Source: Kiritimatiellia bacterium
GTDB taxonomy: Bacteria; Verrucomicrobiota; Kiritimatiellia; JAAZAB01
Reading direction: 5' to 3'
Length of the DNA: 44,708 nt
Assembly (NCBI GenBank): GCA_028718125.1
Contig: JAQUMN010000031.1
Span: 1 to 44,708 of the forward strand
Shown here: piece after piece, positions 8,772-17,146 of the stretch
How positions within the stretch are numbered: position 1 is the first letter of the stretch
Layout: each line of letters opens with the position of its first letter
Notes under the pieces: model-generated
Seen by the model: only the letters and a program-made list of their open reading frames with translations
Databases searched by the model: none
Told to the model about the DNA's origin: nothing
Translations under genes and position numbers: made by a program

Positions 8772-10880
8772 ATGATAAAGAGCGTGACGGTGAAATTGCC
8801 GGAAAAACCCACGGCGGTCAACCGTAATACGGCGGAAATTATTCGGCGGGCGCTGAAGGAACGCTGCGGCGAAAAACTCGCAGTCACGATTGCAGAACCA
8901 GGCAAGGCCGTTCCCGGCGCCGCCATGCCGGCCCTGGAGATGGATCCGCAGATCGGCCGGGAAGCCTTCCGGATAGCGGACGGAGCGTCGGGGGCGATCC
9001 GGATCATCGGCGGCGATGAGCGCGGACTGCTTTACGGCGCAGGCAAATTCCTGCGCGCCTGCCGCCTTGGCGAAGGCGGGCTGGAGCCATGCGCGTGGCG
9101 CGGCGTTTCCGCGCCGGAGAAGCCATTCCGCTGTATTTACTTTGCCACGCATTTCCACAACTGGTACCAGGAGGCGCCGGTGGAAAAGGTGGAGCGATAT
9201 GTTGAGGAGCTTGCGCTGTGGGGATACAATTGCGTGTCGGTCTGGTTCGACATGCATCATTACACGGGGATCGACGATCCGGCGGCCAGGGATATGCTGG
9301 AGCGGCTCCACCGCATTTTCCAGGCGGCCAATGCCGTCGGCCTTGGCGCCAGCCTGTGTTGTCTCGCCAATGAGGCGTATGCCGGAAGCCCGGAAGCCCT
9401 GCGGGCGGACTGGACGGCCGGGCACGACGGGTACACGCATAATCTTTCCCATTATCACGTGGAATTGTGCCCGAACAAACCGGGGGCAACAGCGCTGATG
9501 CTGAAATGGCGGGAGGAGATGCTCGCCGCCTTTGCCGATATCCGGCTGGACTATCTCGTGATCTGGCCGTATGACCAGGGCGGCTGCACCTGCTCCCGCT
9601 GTAAGCCTTGGGGCGCCAATGGCTATCTGAAGATGGCGAAGCTTATCGCCCGGCTCGGGCGCCGGTGTTTTCCAAACGCTAAAATCGTCTTTAGCACCTG
9701 GTGCTTTGACCTTTCCACCCGGGGCGAATGGGCGGGGCTGGCGCGGGCTTTCCGGAAGCGCCCGGACTGGGTGGATTACATCATGGCCGACGGCCATACC
9801 AATTTCCCGGAATTTCCGCTCAAGAACGGCATTCCGGGCGGTTTACCGCTCGTCGGTTTTCCTGAAATCAGCATGTTTGGCGCCTTCCCCTGGGGCGGGT
9901 TCGGAGCTAATCCGTTCCCGGCCCGCCTGCAACGATACTGGGACAAGGTTGGTTCGGCCATGGCTGGCGGCGCCCCATATTCCGAAGGCATCTTCGAAGA
10001 TCTGAATAAAGTTGTCTGCGCTTGCCTCTACTGGGGCAATATTTCAGCAGCGGAGGCGGTGCGCGAATACATCGCCTATGAATTCTCGCCGGAAGTGGCG
10101 ACGCCCGTCATGGAGGCGATCCGGATTCTCGAGGAAACCTTGCCGCGGACCACGCAAGGATACCATCATATCGAGAAGCAGGAAGGCGTCGAGATCGCAT
10201 ATGCGCTGATCCGCAAGGTTGACGCCAGGCTTCCGCCCCGCATACGGTCAGGCTGGCGCTGGCGGATTTTATTCCTGCGGGCGACGATTGACCGTGAACT
10301 CCTGAAAAACAAGGGGGTGATTTCGGACGCCGGCCGGGCCGTTCTTGGGGAATTGGTCGCAATTTATCATGCGCAGAATGCGCAAGAGCCTGTGCGGCCG
10401 CCGCAGTCACTAATTCTCAAGCCGCCGCTCAATCCGCCCGCCGGCCCGTGGCGGGTGGCGCCGCCGACCCCAAAGGCCGGCGGCGGGCTGGCCCAGGCCG
10501 CGTGCCCCAAGCTGCCCGGGAAACCGGCTTGGCCGACGGCCGAAGCCCCGCTGTATGGTTTTGCCGACGGCGCTTCCGGCTGGAAAATACTGGTGCACGA
10601 CCTGTTTAAAGACCAGGACGGGATTGTCTATATCGTCAACCGCTTCAAATTCACACGGGGCGGATCATGGATCCTGTCCCTGGGTCACGACGGCGGCGCC
10701 AAGGTTTTCGTGGACGGTAAGGAAATTTTATGCGAGCCTATGCGCCGGAACCCGATCAGGCCGGACCGCTCCAGCGTAACGATCAATTTGACCAAGGGTA
10801 CGCACGAGGTCATGATCGCTCTCGACACGGACCATGGCAACGGCTGGGGAATCATTCTCCGATTCCTGCCGGGCGGATGA
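8772..10880 (+). CDS. DUF4838-like / GH20-GH67-type putative glycoside hydrolase
   Basis: The product is 702 residues with no signal peptide. Residues about 1-110 form an alpha/beta domain of the GH67/GH20b kind (IIGGDERGLLYGAGKFLR). The barrel follows with FATHFHNWYQEAP, VIWPYDQGG and a Cys cluster CTCSRC (Cys272, Cys274, Cys277) typical of DUF4838-type proteins, then STWCFD and YIMADGH. The C-terminal 100 residues form a beta-sandwich (KVFVDGKEI, TKGTHEVMIALD) that may bind sugar. DUF4838 proteins are uncharacterised relatives of alpha-glucuronidases and hexosaminidases, so an exo-glycosidase on uronic or amino sugars is a fair guess only. The Shine-Dalgarno upstream of ATG 8772 is weak (AAGCAGGGCAGC). 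The C-terminal module resembles that of the gene at 37211-39469. Confidence 0.7.
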   Translation: MIKSVTVKLPEKPTAVNRNTAEIIRRALKERCGEKLAVTIAEPGKAVPGAAMPALEMDPQIGREAFRIADGASGAIRIIGGDERGLLYGAGKFLRACRLGEGGLEPCAWRGVSAPEKPFRCIYFATHFHNWYQEAPVEKVERYVEELALWGYNCVSVWFDMHHYTGIDDPAARDMLERLHRIFQAANAVGLGASLCCLANEAYAGSPEALRADWTAGHDGYTHNLSHYHVELCPNKPGATALMLKWREEMLAAFADIRLDYLVIWPYDQGGCTCSRCKPWGANGYLKMAKLIARLGRRCFPNAKIVFSTWCFDLSTRGEWAGLARAFRKRPDWVDYIMADGHTNFPEFPLKNGIPGGLPLVGFPEISMFGAFPWGGFGANPFPARLQRYWDKVGSAMAGGAPYSEGIFEDLNKVVCACLYWGNISAAEAVREYIAYEFSPEVATPVMEAIRILEETLPRTTQGYHHIEKQEGVEIAYALIRKVDARLPPRIRSGWRWRILFLRATIDRELLKNKGVISDAGRAVLGELVAIYHAQNAQEPVRPPQSLILKPPLNPPAGPWRVAPPTPKAGGGLAQAACPKLPGKPAWPTAEAPLYGFADGASGWKILVHDLFKDQDGIVYIVNRFKFTRGGSWILSLGHDGGAKVFVDGKEILCEPMRRNPIRPDRSSVTINLTKGTHEVMIALDTDHGNGWGIILRFLPGG

Positions 10881-10991
10881 CATGCTGAGCAGGACGGCGG
10901 CAAAGGTGGCAGCCGGGAGTTGTGAATAGCGTTTGAACGGCGTCCAACATCAGACTTGCTGATCTCGTGGAAATGATTCATGTTTCAGAAT

Positions 10992-11032
10992 ATTTCCGAT
11001 TAGGGCGCCGGACAGATGCCGTAATCGGGAAT
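10992..11032. promoter_or_regulatory. Hairpin just upstream of ceramidase-like gene 1
   Basis: ATTTCCGATTA (10992-11002) and TAATCGGGAAT (11022-11032) form an inverted repeat with one mismatch around a GC-rich loop. It ends 19 bases before the ATG at 11052 and has no T-tract. It may be an operator or a leader hairpin affecting translation; no function is shown. The rest of the 171-bp gap shows nothing I can name. Confidence 0.4.
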
Positions 11033-11051
11033 CCAAGAAAAGTGAAATCCA

Positions 11052-12464
11052 ATGAATCAAGGTGACGTTTTATTGGTGGGCGCCGGGCAGGCGGACATCA
11101 CACCGGCCATGGGCATCCAAATCGCAGGTGACATCGGACGGCCACGCCCCACGGAGGAAATCCGCGACCGCCTTCACGCCCGGGTTCTGGCCATCGGCAA
11201 TGGGAAGCGGACGCTTTGTGTCATATCATGCGACTTGTTGGCCATAACGCGGCCGCACGCCGACGTTATCAGGCGGCGCGTGGCGGAGATGCTGGGCACG
11301 GAACCTGCCGCCGTCATGTGCCACGCCACGCAGACGCACTCGGCCCCCATGGTCGGCAATATCCTCCTTTCGGACGACTACCCCGTCCCGGCGGGCATGG
11401 ACTGGCTGCGGGGCGGCGACGACCGCTACATTGAGCCGTTCACCAATGCCGTCCTCGGGGCCGCAAGGCAAGCCAGGGCGGCGATGCGCCCGGCGGCGCT
11501 TAAGGCCGCCCGCGGCATTGACGGGCGCTGCGCCTTCCCCCGTCGCTACATCCTCCGCGACGGGACTCACGTGTCCCATCCGGCGCCATGCCAGGCCGAC
11601 CTGCTCCGGCCGGAGAGCTTCGCCGACCCCGAGGTCGGCGTGACCGTATTCCACCCCATGACGCCGGAGGGAACCGCCGACGATAAAAAGGCCGTCGGCG
11701 TCCTGCTGCACCACACCTGCCACCCGGTTTTCGGTTACGGCTTTCGCTGGGTTTCGGCGGACTGGCCGGGGCTTTGGGCGCAAAGCATCCGCGGCCATTT
11801 TGGCGGAGAAGCCGTGTGTCCCGTTCTGAACGGCTTCTGCGGCAACATTAACCCCTACAACGTGCTCGAGCCACGCCATCTCACGAACATGTACCTGATG
11901 GCCGACCGGCTTAAGGAGACCACCCTCCGCATCCTGCCGGAAGCGGCGCCGCTCAAGGCGGCGCCGGTTAAGTGGATCAGCCGCAAGTTGCGGATTCCCA
12001 TGCGGCCTATTTCTGACGAAGCCGTCGCCGGCGCGCGGAACCTGCTGGCGGATCATCCCGAGCCGATTTGGACGAAGCCATTACGCCCCCAGATTCAATG
12101 GGACTGGGTCTTTGCCCACGCCATTCTCGACATGGCCCGCAGACAGCGGAACAATCTGGAGTATGAATACGAGATACAGGTGTTCCGTATCGGGGACTTG
12201 GCTATCGTGGGGTGCCCCGGGGAACCTTTTGTCGACGCCCAGCTTGAGATCAAGTGCCAATCGCCGGCGCGGCAAACCATGGTGGCGCATCTGTGCAACG
12301 ACTGGCATACCTACATCCCCACCCGCCAGGCGTGCCGGGCCGGAAGCTATGAGGCCGGCCTGATCACATGCAAACTGGAGGAGGGGGCGCTGGAGACCAT
12401 CGCGGTTGAGGCTAAAGCGGTGCTTAAGGAGCTGTGGCAACAAGACGGCGCCGTAACAAATTAG
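11052..12464 (+). CDS. Neutral/alkaline ceramidase-like protein 1
   Basis: The 470-residue protein matches the N-terminal domain of the neutral/alkaline non-lysosomal ceramidase family: AGQADITPAMG near the start, VISCDLLAI, and CHATQTHSAP at residues about 91-99. In the family this segment carries zinc-ligand histidines (HxH); here the first is Gln94 while His96 is kept. HHTCHPVF and GFCGNINPYN lie where the family has its second metal and active-site Ser/Asn motifs. There is no signal peptide, and it is shorter than true ceramidases because the C-terminal immunoglobulin-like domain is absent. In saccharolytic bacteria such proteins are common next to glycosidases, and their substrates are mostly unknown. 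It is only distantly related to the two close paralogues at 17147 and 27296. The start lacks a strong Shine-Dalgarno. Confidence 0.75.
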   Translation: MNQGDVLLVGAGQADITPAMGIQIAGDIGRPRPTEEIRDRLHARVLAIGNGKRTLCVISCDLLAITRPHADVIRRRVAEMLGTEPAAVMCHATQTHSAPMVGNILLSDDYPVPAGMDWLRGGDDRYIEPFTNAVLGAARQARAAMRPAALKAARGIDGRCAFPRRYILRDGTHVSHPAPCQADLLRPESFADPEVGVTVFHPMTPEGTADDKKAVGVLLHHTCHPVFGYGFRWVSADWPGLWAQSIRGHFGGEAVCPVLNGFCGNINPYNVLEPRHLTNMYLMADRLKETTLRILPEAAPLKAAPVKWISRKLRIPMRPISDEAVAGARNLLADHPEPIWTKPLRPQIQWDWVFAHAILDMARRQRNNLEYEYEIQVFRIGDLAIVGCPGEPFVDAQLEIKCQSPARQTMVAHLCNDWHTYIPTRQACRAGSYEAGLITCKLEEGALETIAVEAKAVLKELWQQDGAVTN

Positions 12465-12540
12465 TGTTTTTCCCGCGTGGGGGGCGGGTAACCGCGAATA
12501 AGCATCGGGCACTATTTCGGGCGTGCGCTATGCGCGCCCG

Positions 12541-12660
12541 ATGTTGAAGCAAAAAATAAAGACCCATCGGCTGGTGATCAGGAACCTGGGGGATTCGGCC
12601 TATCGCGAGGGCGCGCCGCGATTCATGCCGAATTACGCGGTGTTGAAAAAGACGAATTAG
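12541..12660 (+). pseudogene. Possible gene remnant or small ORF, 39 codons
   Basis: The frame runs from ATG 12541 to TAG 12658-12660. The product is basic, starts MLKQKIKTHR and ends YAVLKKTN. There is no Shine-Dalgarno, and the start overlaps the arm of a hairpin. The composition looks more protein-like than the flanking repeats, so it could be the 3' end of a deleted gene. I do not recognise it. Confidence 0.2.
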
Positions 12661-12673
12661 TGCCTTATACATG

Positions 12674-12840
12674 AGAAACCGCTAAGAAAAACAAGAAGAT
12701 TTTTTACTACGAAATACGCAAAACTCGCGAAAGGGGACAGAGATCAGGTTGTTTTCCGCCTGAGGCGGATCAGCCTCCGGCTGAAGGATAAATCCAATCT
12801 TTACTTCTATTTTCGCGCCTTTCGCGTCGTTTCGTAGTTT
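12674..12840 (-). repeat. ACTACGAAA palindromic repeat, copy 1
   Basis: The terminal palindrome is ACTACGAAA (12706-12714) against TTTCGTAGT (12830-12838), with CGCGAAA-type words inside each arm. On the outer side lies GAAACCGCTAAGAAAAACAA, whose reverse complement closely matches the outer flank of copy 2 (about 30355-30380). The two copies therefore share a palindrome plus one flank and lie in opposite orientations. This is the pattern of a dispersed non-coding element. Confidence 0.65.
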
Positions 12841-12897
12841 ATATCCGTGGTTGATTTCCTTTAGGTTGCGGGCTTTGCCCGCTTTAGAAGGAATCAA

Positions 12898-14835
12898 ATG
12901 AGCAAATCCGTTGGGCGTCAGGAACATGATCTGTCCGGCCGGTGGCTGTTCCAGATCGACCGGAGCGACCTCGGGGAAACGGGCAAATGGTTCGCGCGGG
13001 CATATGACCGCCGCGGCTGGCGCACGGTGCGCGTGCCGGGGGCGTGGGACTTCTACACGCCGGAGCTGAAGGATTACGAAGGGGTAGCCTGGTATGCCGT
13101 GGAGATTCCCGCATCGGCGGTAAAGCCGGAGCGGCATCAGCGCCTCGTTTTTAACTCCGTTCATAACCACGCGCGGGTCTGGGTGAACGGCCGCTTCCTC
13201 GGCGAGCACTGGGGAGGTTACCTTCCGTTCGAACTGGACTTTACCCGCGCCGCGCGGCCGGGCCGCAAACAACTGCTGGTCCTGCGCGTGGATAACGCGC
13301 CGAAGCCGGACTGGCTCCCCGGCAATATCGACCGGATTGTCGAATGGGTGCAGTATGGCGGCATTTTGCGGAGCGTGAAGCTGCTTTCGACCGCCAGGAC
13401 GTATCTTTCCGATTTTTACATTTACGCCGTTCCCCGCGGGACCGGCGCGCGGGTGACGTACGACGTAGAAATCGCCAACACCGCCGCCGCAGACTTCCGC
13501 GGCCGGATCGAGGTGGCGATAAAACCGGCGTCGCCGGAGCTCCGCCCTCCATCAGATTCGTCATCCGGGCAATGGAGGGTCAGCCTGCCCGCCATAGCCC
13601 GGCAGTTGCCGGACGAAGGAGGGATCTCCTGCGAGACCGCGCTCCGCCCTCCGGCACGCACAATTGGAGGGTCGAGCTCCTGCGAGACCGGCTGTGTCCT
13701 GAAAGCCACGGCGGAAATTGCCTGCCGGCGCGGATCTCAAACCCGGCGGCGGTTGAGGGTTGACCTCCCGCGCGCAAAGCTTTGGTCGCCCGAAACCCCC
13801 GCACTCTACAAGGCCGAGGCAACATTGATCTCCGGCGGCCGAAAGACGGATGCCGTCGCGGATCGATTCGGCGTGCGCACAATCGAGGCGAAGGACGGAA
13901 AAATTCTGCTCAACGGCCAACCGCTCGCGATCAGGGGATTCAACCGCTATGACGAAATGGGCGCGTATGGCCCGAACCCCCCGGACGCGGCCATTCGCGC
14001 CGACCTGCTCCGAATCAAGCAGGTGGGCGCCAACCTGCTCCGGACGCACTATCCGCAGGACCCGGGGCACCACCGTCTCATGGACGAAATCGGCTTGCTG
14101 TTGATGGAAGAAATTCCGCTGAACTGGTGGCGCCTTCCGGCGGAAACGGAGCTCGGCAAGAAAACAAGCGCGCGGGAGCGCGTCATTATGGATCGCGTCA
14201 TTATCCGGAGGGCGGAGGAAGCGCTGGCGCAGATGATCCGGCGCGACCGCACTCATCCCTGCGTTGTGATCTGGAGCCTGTGCAACGAGTGCGGCACGAA
14301 TACGGCAAGCGGCATCTCCGCCATGCGGCGGCTGTTGAAGCGCACGCGGAAACTGGATCCCACGCGGCTGGCCACGTTTGTCGCCGCCGAAAACGTGGCG
14401 TCGCACAAGGCCTTCGCCGACGCCGACATTGTTTGCACGAACATATACCGCGGCAAGGGTATTCCGTATATCACAGGATTCCCCCTGGGCGTTTATGAGG
14501 GGGCGGCAAGAAATCTCAAGGAGCGGCAGGAGTGCTGGCCCGGCAAGCCGCTCCTGGTTACCGAGTTCGGCAATGAAAGCATCCCCGGTTTTCATGGACG
14601 CCACCGCTTTACCGAGGAGCACCACGCGGAGTACCTGCAGTCGATGTGGCGCGCCATCCGGCAAGTGCCGGGCGTCGCGGGCGCCGTGGTCTGGGCCTGG
14701 GCCGACTACCGCCACCAGCGCAAAATGTGCAGCTACCATGGGCCCTTCGGATTTTATGGCGTCGTCTCGAGCGACCGCAAGGAAAAGGCGGCCTATAGAA
14801 TGATCCGGAAGCTCTGGCAAACCGGGAACGCGTGA
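12898..14835 (+). CDS. Glycoside hydrolase family 2 (beta-galactosidase/beta-glucuronidase type)
   Basis: The 645-residue product has the GH2 layout: a jelly-roll sugar-binding domain (residues about 1-165; LSGRWLFQID, WVNGRFLGEHWGGY), an immunoglobulin-like domain (about 165-330) and a TIM barrel (about 330-645). The catalytic acid/base is Glu464 in SLCNECG and the nucleophile is Glu556 in LLVTEFGNES. GFNRYDEMG and LLRTHYPQDP are the usual GH2 barrel landmarks. There is no signal peptide, so the enzyme is probably cytoplasmic and acts on imported oligosaccharides. The specificity among beta-galactoside, beta-glucuronide and beta-mannoside cannot be read from the sequence. The immunoglobulin-like domain contains an in-frame insertion of a genomic palindromic repeat (13537-13690). 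An ATG at 12898 is preceded by AGAAGGAATCAA. Confidence 0.9.
   Translation: MSKSVGRQEHDLSGRWLFQIDRSDLGETGKWFARAYDRRGWRTVRVPGAWDFYTPELKDYEGVAWYAVEIPASAVKPERHQRLVFNSVHNHARVWVNGRFLGEHWGGYLPFELDFTRAARPGRKQLLVLRVDNAPKPDWLPGNIDRIVEWVQYGGILRSVKLLSTARTYLSDFYIYAVPRGTGARVTYDVEIANTAAADFRGRIEVAIKPASPELRPPSDSSSGQWRVSLPAIARQLPDEGGISCETALRPPARTIGGSSSCETGCVLKATAEIACRRGSQTRRRLRVDLPRAKLWSPETPALYKAEATLISGGRKTDAVADRFGVRTIEAKDGKILLNGQPLAIRGFNRYDEMGAYGPNPPDAAIRADLLRIKQVGANLLRTHYPQDPGHHRLMDEIGLLLMEEIPLNWWRLPAETELGKKTSARERVIMDRVIIRRAEEALAQMIRRDRTHPCVVIWSLCNECGTNTASGISAMRRLLKRTRKLDPTRLATFVAAENVASHKAFADADIVCTNIYRGKGIPYITGFPLGVYEGAARNLKERQECWPGKPLLVTEFGNESIPGFHGRHRFTEEHHAEYLQSMWRAIRQVPGVAGAVVWAWADYRHQRKMCSYHGPFGFYGVVSSDRKEKAAYRMIRKLWQTGNA
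13537..13690 (+). repeat. Palindromic repeat inserted in frame inside the GH2 gene
   Basis: Two CCCTCC...TGGAGGG palindromes lie back to back (13545-13579 and 13647-13671), each followed by a CTCCTGCGAGACC-type tail. Bases 13537-13625 match the reverse complement of the intergenic segment 41971-42060 over nearly their whole length, including GGCAGTTGCCGGACGAAGGA. The insertion adds about 51 codons near residues 214-265 without a stop or frameshift. Confidence 0.8.
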
Positions 14836-15244
14836 GGGCGGCATGAAACTGATGACATTTAATGAATGTTACCTTATTTAAAAAAACAAGTTGATTTTTT
14901 GTCATGCGTGCAATCCGTTGATTACATGAACAATATAGCCATACATATAACCGTTAATTTACGCAAAGCGATATATCGGGCGTTGCGCGGCGCAAAGCCC
15001 GATGCAACCGTGCGTCGAATTCGGGTGTCCGCGGAGCGGACTTTGCAAAAGCAAGGCAAGTTTGGGCTGGATGCGTGCGCGCCGCGCGTAGCGCTATACT
15101 TGTGTATGCGCAAGCGCGCCAAACCCGCAGACGGCCCAAGATCGCCGCCGCCTTATGCAAACCGAATTCGATCACACTTCACGGCGACAAACATCAAATT
15201 GGGTTGCGGGCATAGCCCGCGTTAGCCCAATAAAGGACGAGCCG
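14836..15244. other. 409-bp region upstream of the GH28 gene
   Basis: No gene is supported here, although a start-to-stop frame can be read through the region. TTGATT (14918-14923) and TACATA (14942-14947), 18 bases apart, could be a promoter but match the consensus weakly. Short GC-rich repeats follow (CGGGCGTTGCGCGGCGCAAAG around 14977), as does a TTGCGGGC-ATA-GCCCGCG hairpin at about 15204-15221. The GH28 Shine-Dalgarno AAGGA lies at about 15232-15237. Confidence 0.4.
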
Positions 15245-17128
15245 ATGAGCAAGCGCAAAACGCGGGGAGCCATGCAAACAGCAGAATATAACGTGGCCGA
15301 CTTTGGAGCAATCGGCGACGGCCGGACCCTGAACACATCCGCAATTCAGCAGGCGGTGGACGCCTGCGCCGAGCAGGGCGGCGGACGGGTCCTGGTCCCG
15401 GCCGGCATCTTCGTGAGCGGCCCGGTGTTCCTGAGAAGCAACGTTGACTTTCACCTCGACGCGGGGGCGACATTGCAAGGCAGCCGTAACATGGAGGACT
15501 ATCCCGAACTGGATGTCAGCGGCCAGGACAAAAGCGATGGCGCCTGGCGCGCCTCCCTGCTGACTCAACCGCGCATCGTCAATCGGGCTCAGCTGCATTA
15601 CGAGACCGCCTGGCGCGCCTCCCTGCTGACGGGGCACAACCTGGAGAACGTCGCCATCACCGGGCAGGGCACGCTGGATGGCGCGGGCGATGTCTGGTGG
15701 CAGGCGGTGAACGAACGAATTAAGGCGCGCCTCAAGGCCGCCGCAAATAAAAATTTCGAAAGCGAGCAGAGCATTTTCAAGCGTCCCGCGCTTATTCTTT
15801 TCTACGATTGCGAACGGGTGACGATTGACGGCATCAAGGCCGTGAATTCGCCCTGCTACGTGATTCTGCCGATCCTGTGCCGCAACCTGGCGATCAACAA
15901 CGTGACGATCAGGAATCCCTGGAAGGCCCCCAACACTGACGGCATCGACCCGACCTCTTGCCGCAACGTGTGGATTACCGGTTGCCACATCGACACGGGC
16001 GACGACGGCATCACGCTGAAAACCCTGCCGGACTACGTGATGGATGAATCCGGGCAGGCGATACCATTGCCGCAAATTTCGTGCGAAAACGTCGTGATTG
16101 CCGGCTGCGTTATTGAACACGCCCACAGCGGCGCATGCCTGGGCGCCGAGGTGCAAGGCGGCATCCGCAACGTGACGGTCAGCAACTGCATCTTCGACGG
16201 CACGCGCGCCGGGATTCGCATTTGGCGCTATCCCTGGCCGGGGGGATTTGTGGAGAATGTCCGCATGGACAATATCGTCATGCGCCGCGTCGAGTGGGCG
16301 ATTTACATCAGCGCCGACTGGCCGGTCAACAATATAATGAATGCTCCGGGCCGCGAGGATACTCCGGTCTTCCGCAATATGCATTTCAGCAATATCACGG
16401 CGGAAGGCGCGCGGATCGCCTGCGAAGTGGAAGGCCTGCCCAAGATGCCCGTCCGCGACGTAAGCTTCAGCAACATCAATGTTGCCGCCGACGCGGGGTT
16501 TAAAATCCGGGATGCCGAGGGCATCCTGCTGGACAACGTGGCGGTGGAGTGCAAGGGGCCGGCATTGCTGGTTAAGGACGCGCGCGGCCTTGAAATGCGG
16601 CGTTTCAAGGCGCCCGCGCCCCCGGCGGGATTGCCCGTGATCCAGCTGACCGGGGTCCAGGATGCCTGGATCAAGGGATGTTCGGCGGCGCCGGGCACCG
16701 GCGTCTTCCTCAGCCTGGCGGGCGAGGAAAACCGCGACATCTGCCTTGAGGCGAACCGGCCGGCCAACGCCGCCCAAGCACAGGCCATGGCTGATCCGGC
16801 GCCGGACTGGTTCATCGGCACGACCGCTTATACCGGCTCCCTGATGCGGCGGCGGAGCGGGGACCGCAACCCATGGCTGCCGGTTACTGCCGCCGTCCGG
16901 ACGACGTTGCAAGGCGTGTGGCCTCCGGAACGGATTGACCGCATTGACGCCATCGCGCGCGTCGAGGCGGGATCGCGGACCGGCGTGGATGACGCCCCCG
17001 CGGGGGACCAGCGCAAGATTTATATTATCCAGGCAGATGACATCGCGGAGAAGCTGGTCATCCGCGAGGACGGGGCATTGTTAAAAAAGATCAACGACCC
17101 AACCTTCACGGCATGGGGATACCGGTAA
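15245..17128 (+). CDS. Glycoside hydrolase family 28 (polygalacturonase-like)
   Basis: I place the start at ATG 15245 (AAAGGACGAG just upstream) rather than the in-frame ATG 15155, which has none; this gives 627 residues. Residues about 14-60 form the pectate-lyase-like cap (VADFGAIGDGRTLNTSAIQQ). The parallel beta-helix carries the GH28 acids: Asp232 in NTDGID, and Asp253-Asp254 in DTGDDGITLK. The GHG box reads AHS, keeping its His, in HAHSGACLGAE. The RIK box reads RIW, so the conserved Lys that contacts the galacturonate carboxylate is replaced. That suggests a non-standard substrate (inference). No signal peptide is visible. A 66-bp in-frame repeat sits at 15544-15630. Only 18 bp separate it from the next gene, so co-transcription is likely. 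Confidence 0.85.
   Translation: MSKRKTRGAMQTAEYNVADFGAIGDGRTLNTSAIQQAVDACAEQGGGRVLVPAGIFVSGPVFLRSNVDFHLDAGATLQGSRNMEDYPELDVSGQDKSDGAWRASLLTQPRIVNRAQLHYETAWRASLLTGHNLENVAITGQGTLDGAGDVWWQAVNERIKARLKAAANKNFESEQSIFKRPALILFYDCERVTIDGIKAVNSPCYVILPILCRNLAINNVTIRNPWKAPNTDGIDPTSCRNVWITGCHIDTGDDGITLKTLPDYVMDESGQAIPLPQISCENVVIAGCVIEHAHSGACLGAEVQGGIRNVTVSNCIFDGTRAGIRIWRYPWPGGFVENVRMDNIVMRRVEWAIYISADWPVNNIMNAPGREDTPVFRNMHFSNITAEGARIACEVEGLPKMPVRDVSFSNINVAADAGFKIRDAEGILLDNVAVECKGPALLVKDARGLEMRRFKAPAPPAGLPVIQLTGVQDAWIKGCSAAPGTGVFLSLAGEENRDICLEANRPANAAQAQAMADPAPDWFIGTTAYTGSLMRRRSGDRNPWLPVTAAVRTTLQGVWPPERIDRIDAIARVEAGSRTGVDDAPAGDQRKIYIIQADDIAEKLVIREDGALLKKINDPTFTAWGYR
15544..15630 (+). repeat. In-frame 66-bp duplication inside GH28
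   Basis: CTGGCGCGCCTCCCTGCTGAC occurs at 15544-15564 and again at 15610-15630, an exact 66-base offset, so the residues AWRASLLT appear twice. The 45 bases between the copies have no counterpart in GH28 proteins that I know. Either a tandem duplication or a short insertion with a 21-bp target duplication would explain it; the frame is kept. Confidence 0.75.
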
Positions 17129-17146
17129 CAAACAGAAGGAATACTC

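Larger units (their letters stand above)
12465..12897. other. 433-bp intergenic region with hairpins and a palindromic repeat
   Basis: CATCGGGC (12503-12510) and GCCCGATG (12536-12543) can pair as a hairpin after ceramidase-like gene 1; it has no T-tract, so terminator function is doubtful. A 39-codon reading frame follows at 12541-12660, then the ACTACGAAA palindrome at 12706-12838. A small GGCGG hairpin pair (about 12756-12786) sits inside it. A TTGCGGGC-TTT-GCCCGC hairpin (about 12864-12880) ends 17 bases before the GH2 start. I see no clear promoter. Confidence 0.6.

Noticed and set aside
13560..13690. A frameshift or pseudogene in GH2
   Set aside because: The odd composition comes from an in-frame repeat insertion; the frame and both catalytic Glu residues are intact.
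14866..15225. A 119-codon frame before GH28
   Set aside because: It runs through AT-rich and repeat-like DNA, has no homology I recognise and no ribosome site.
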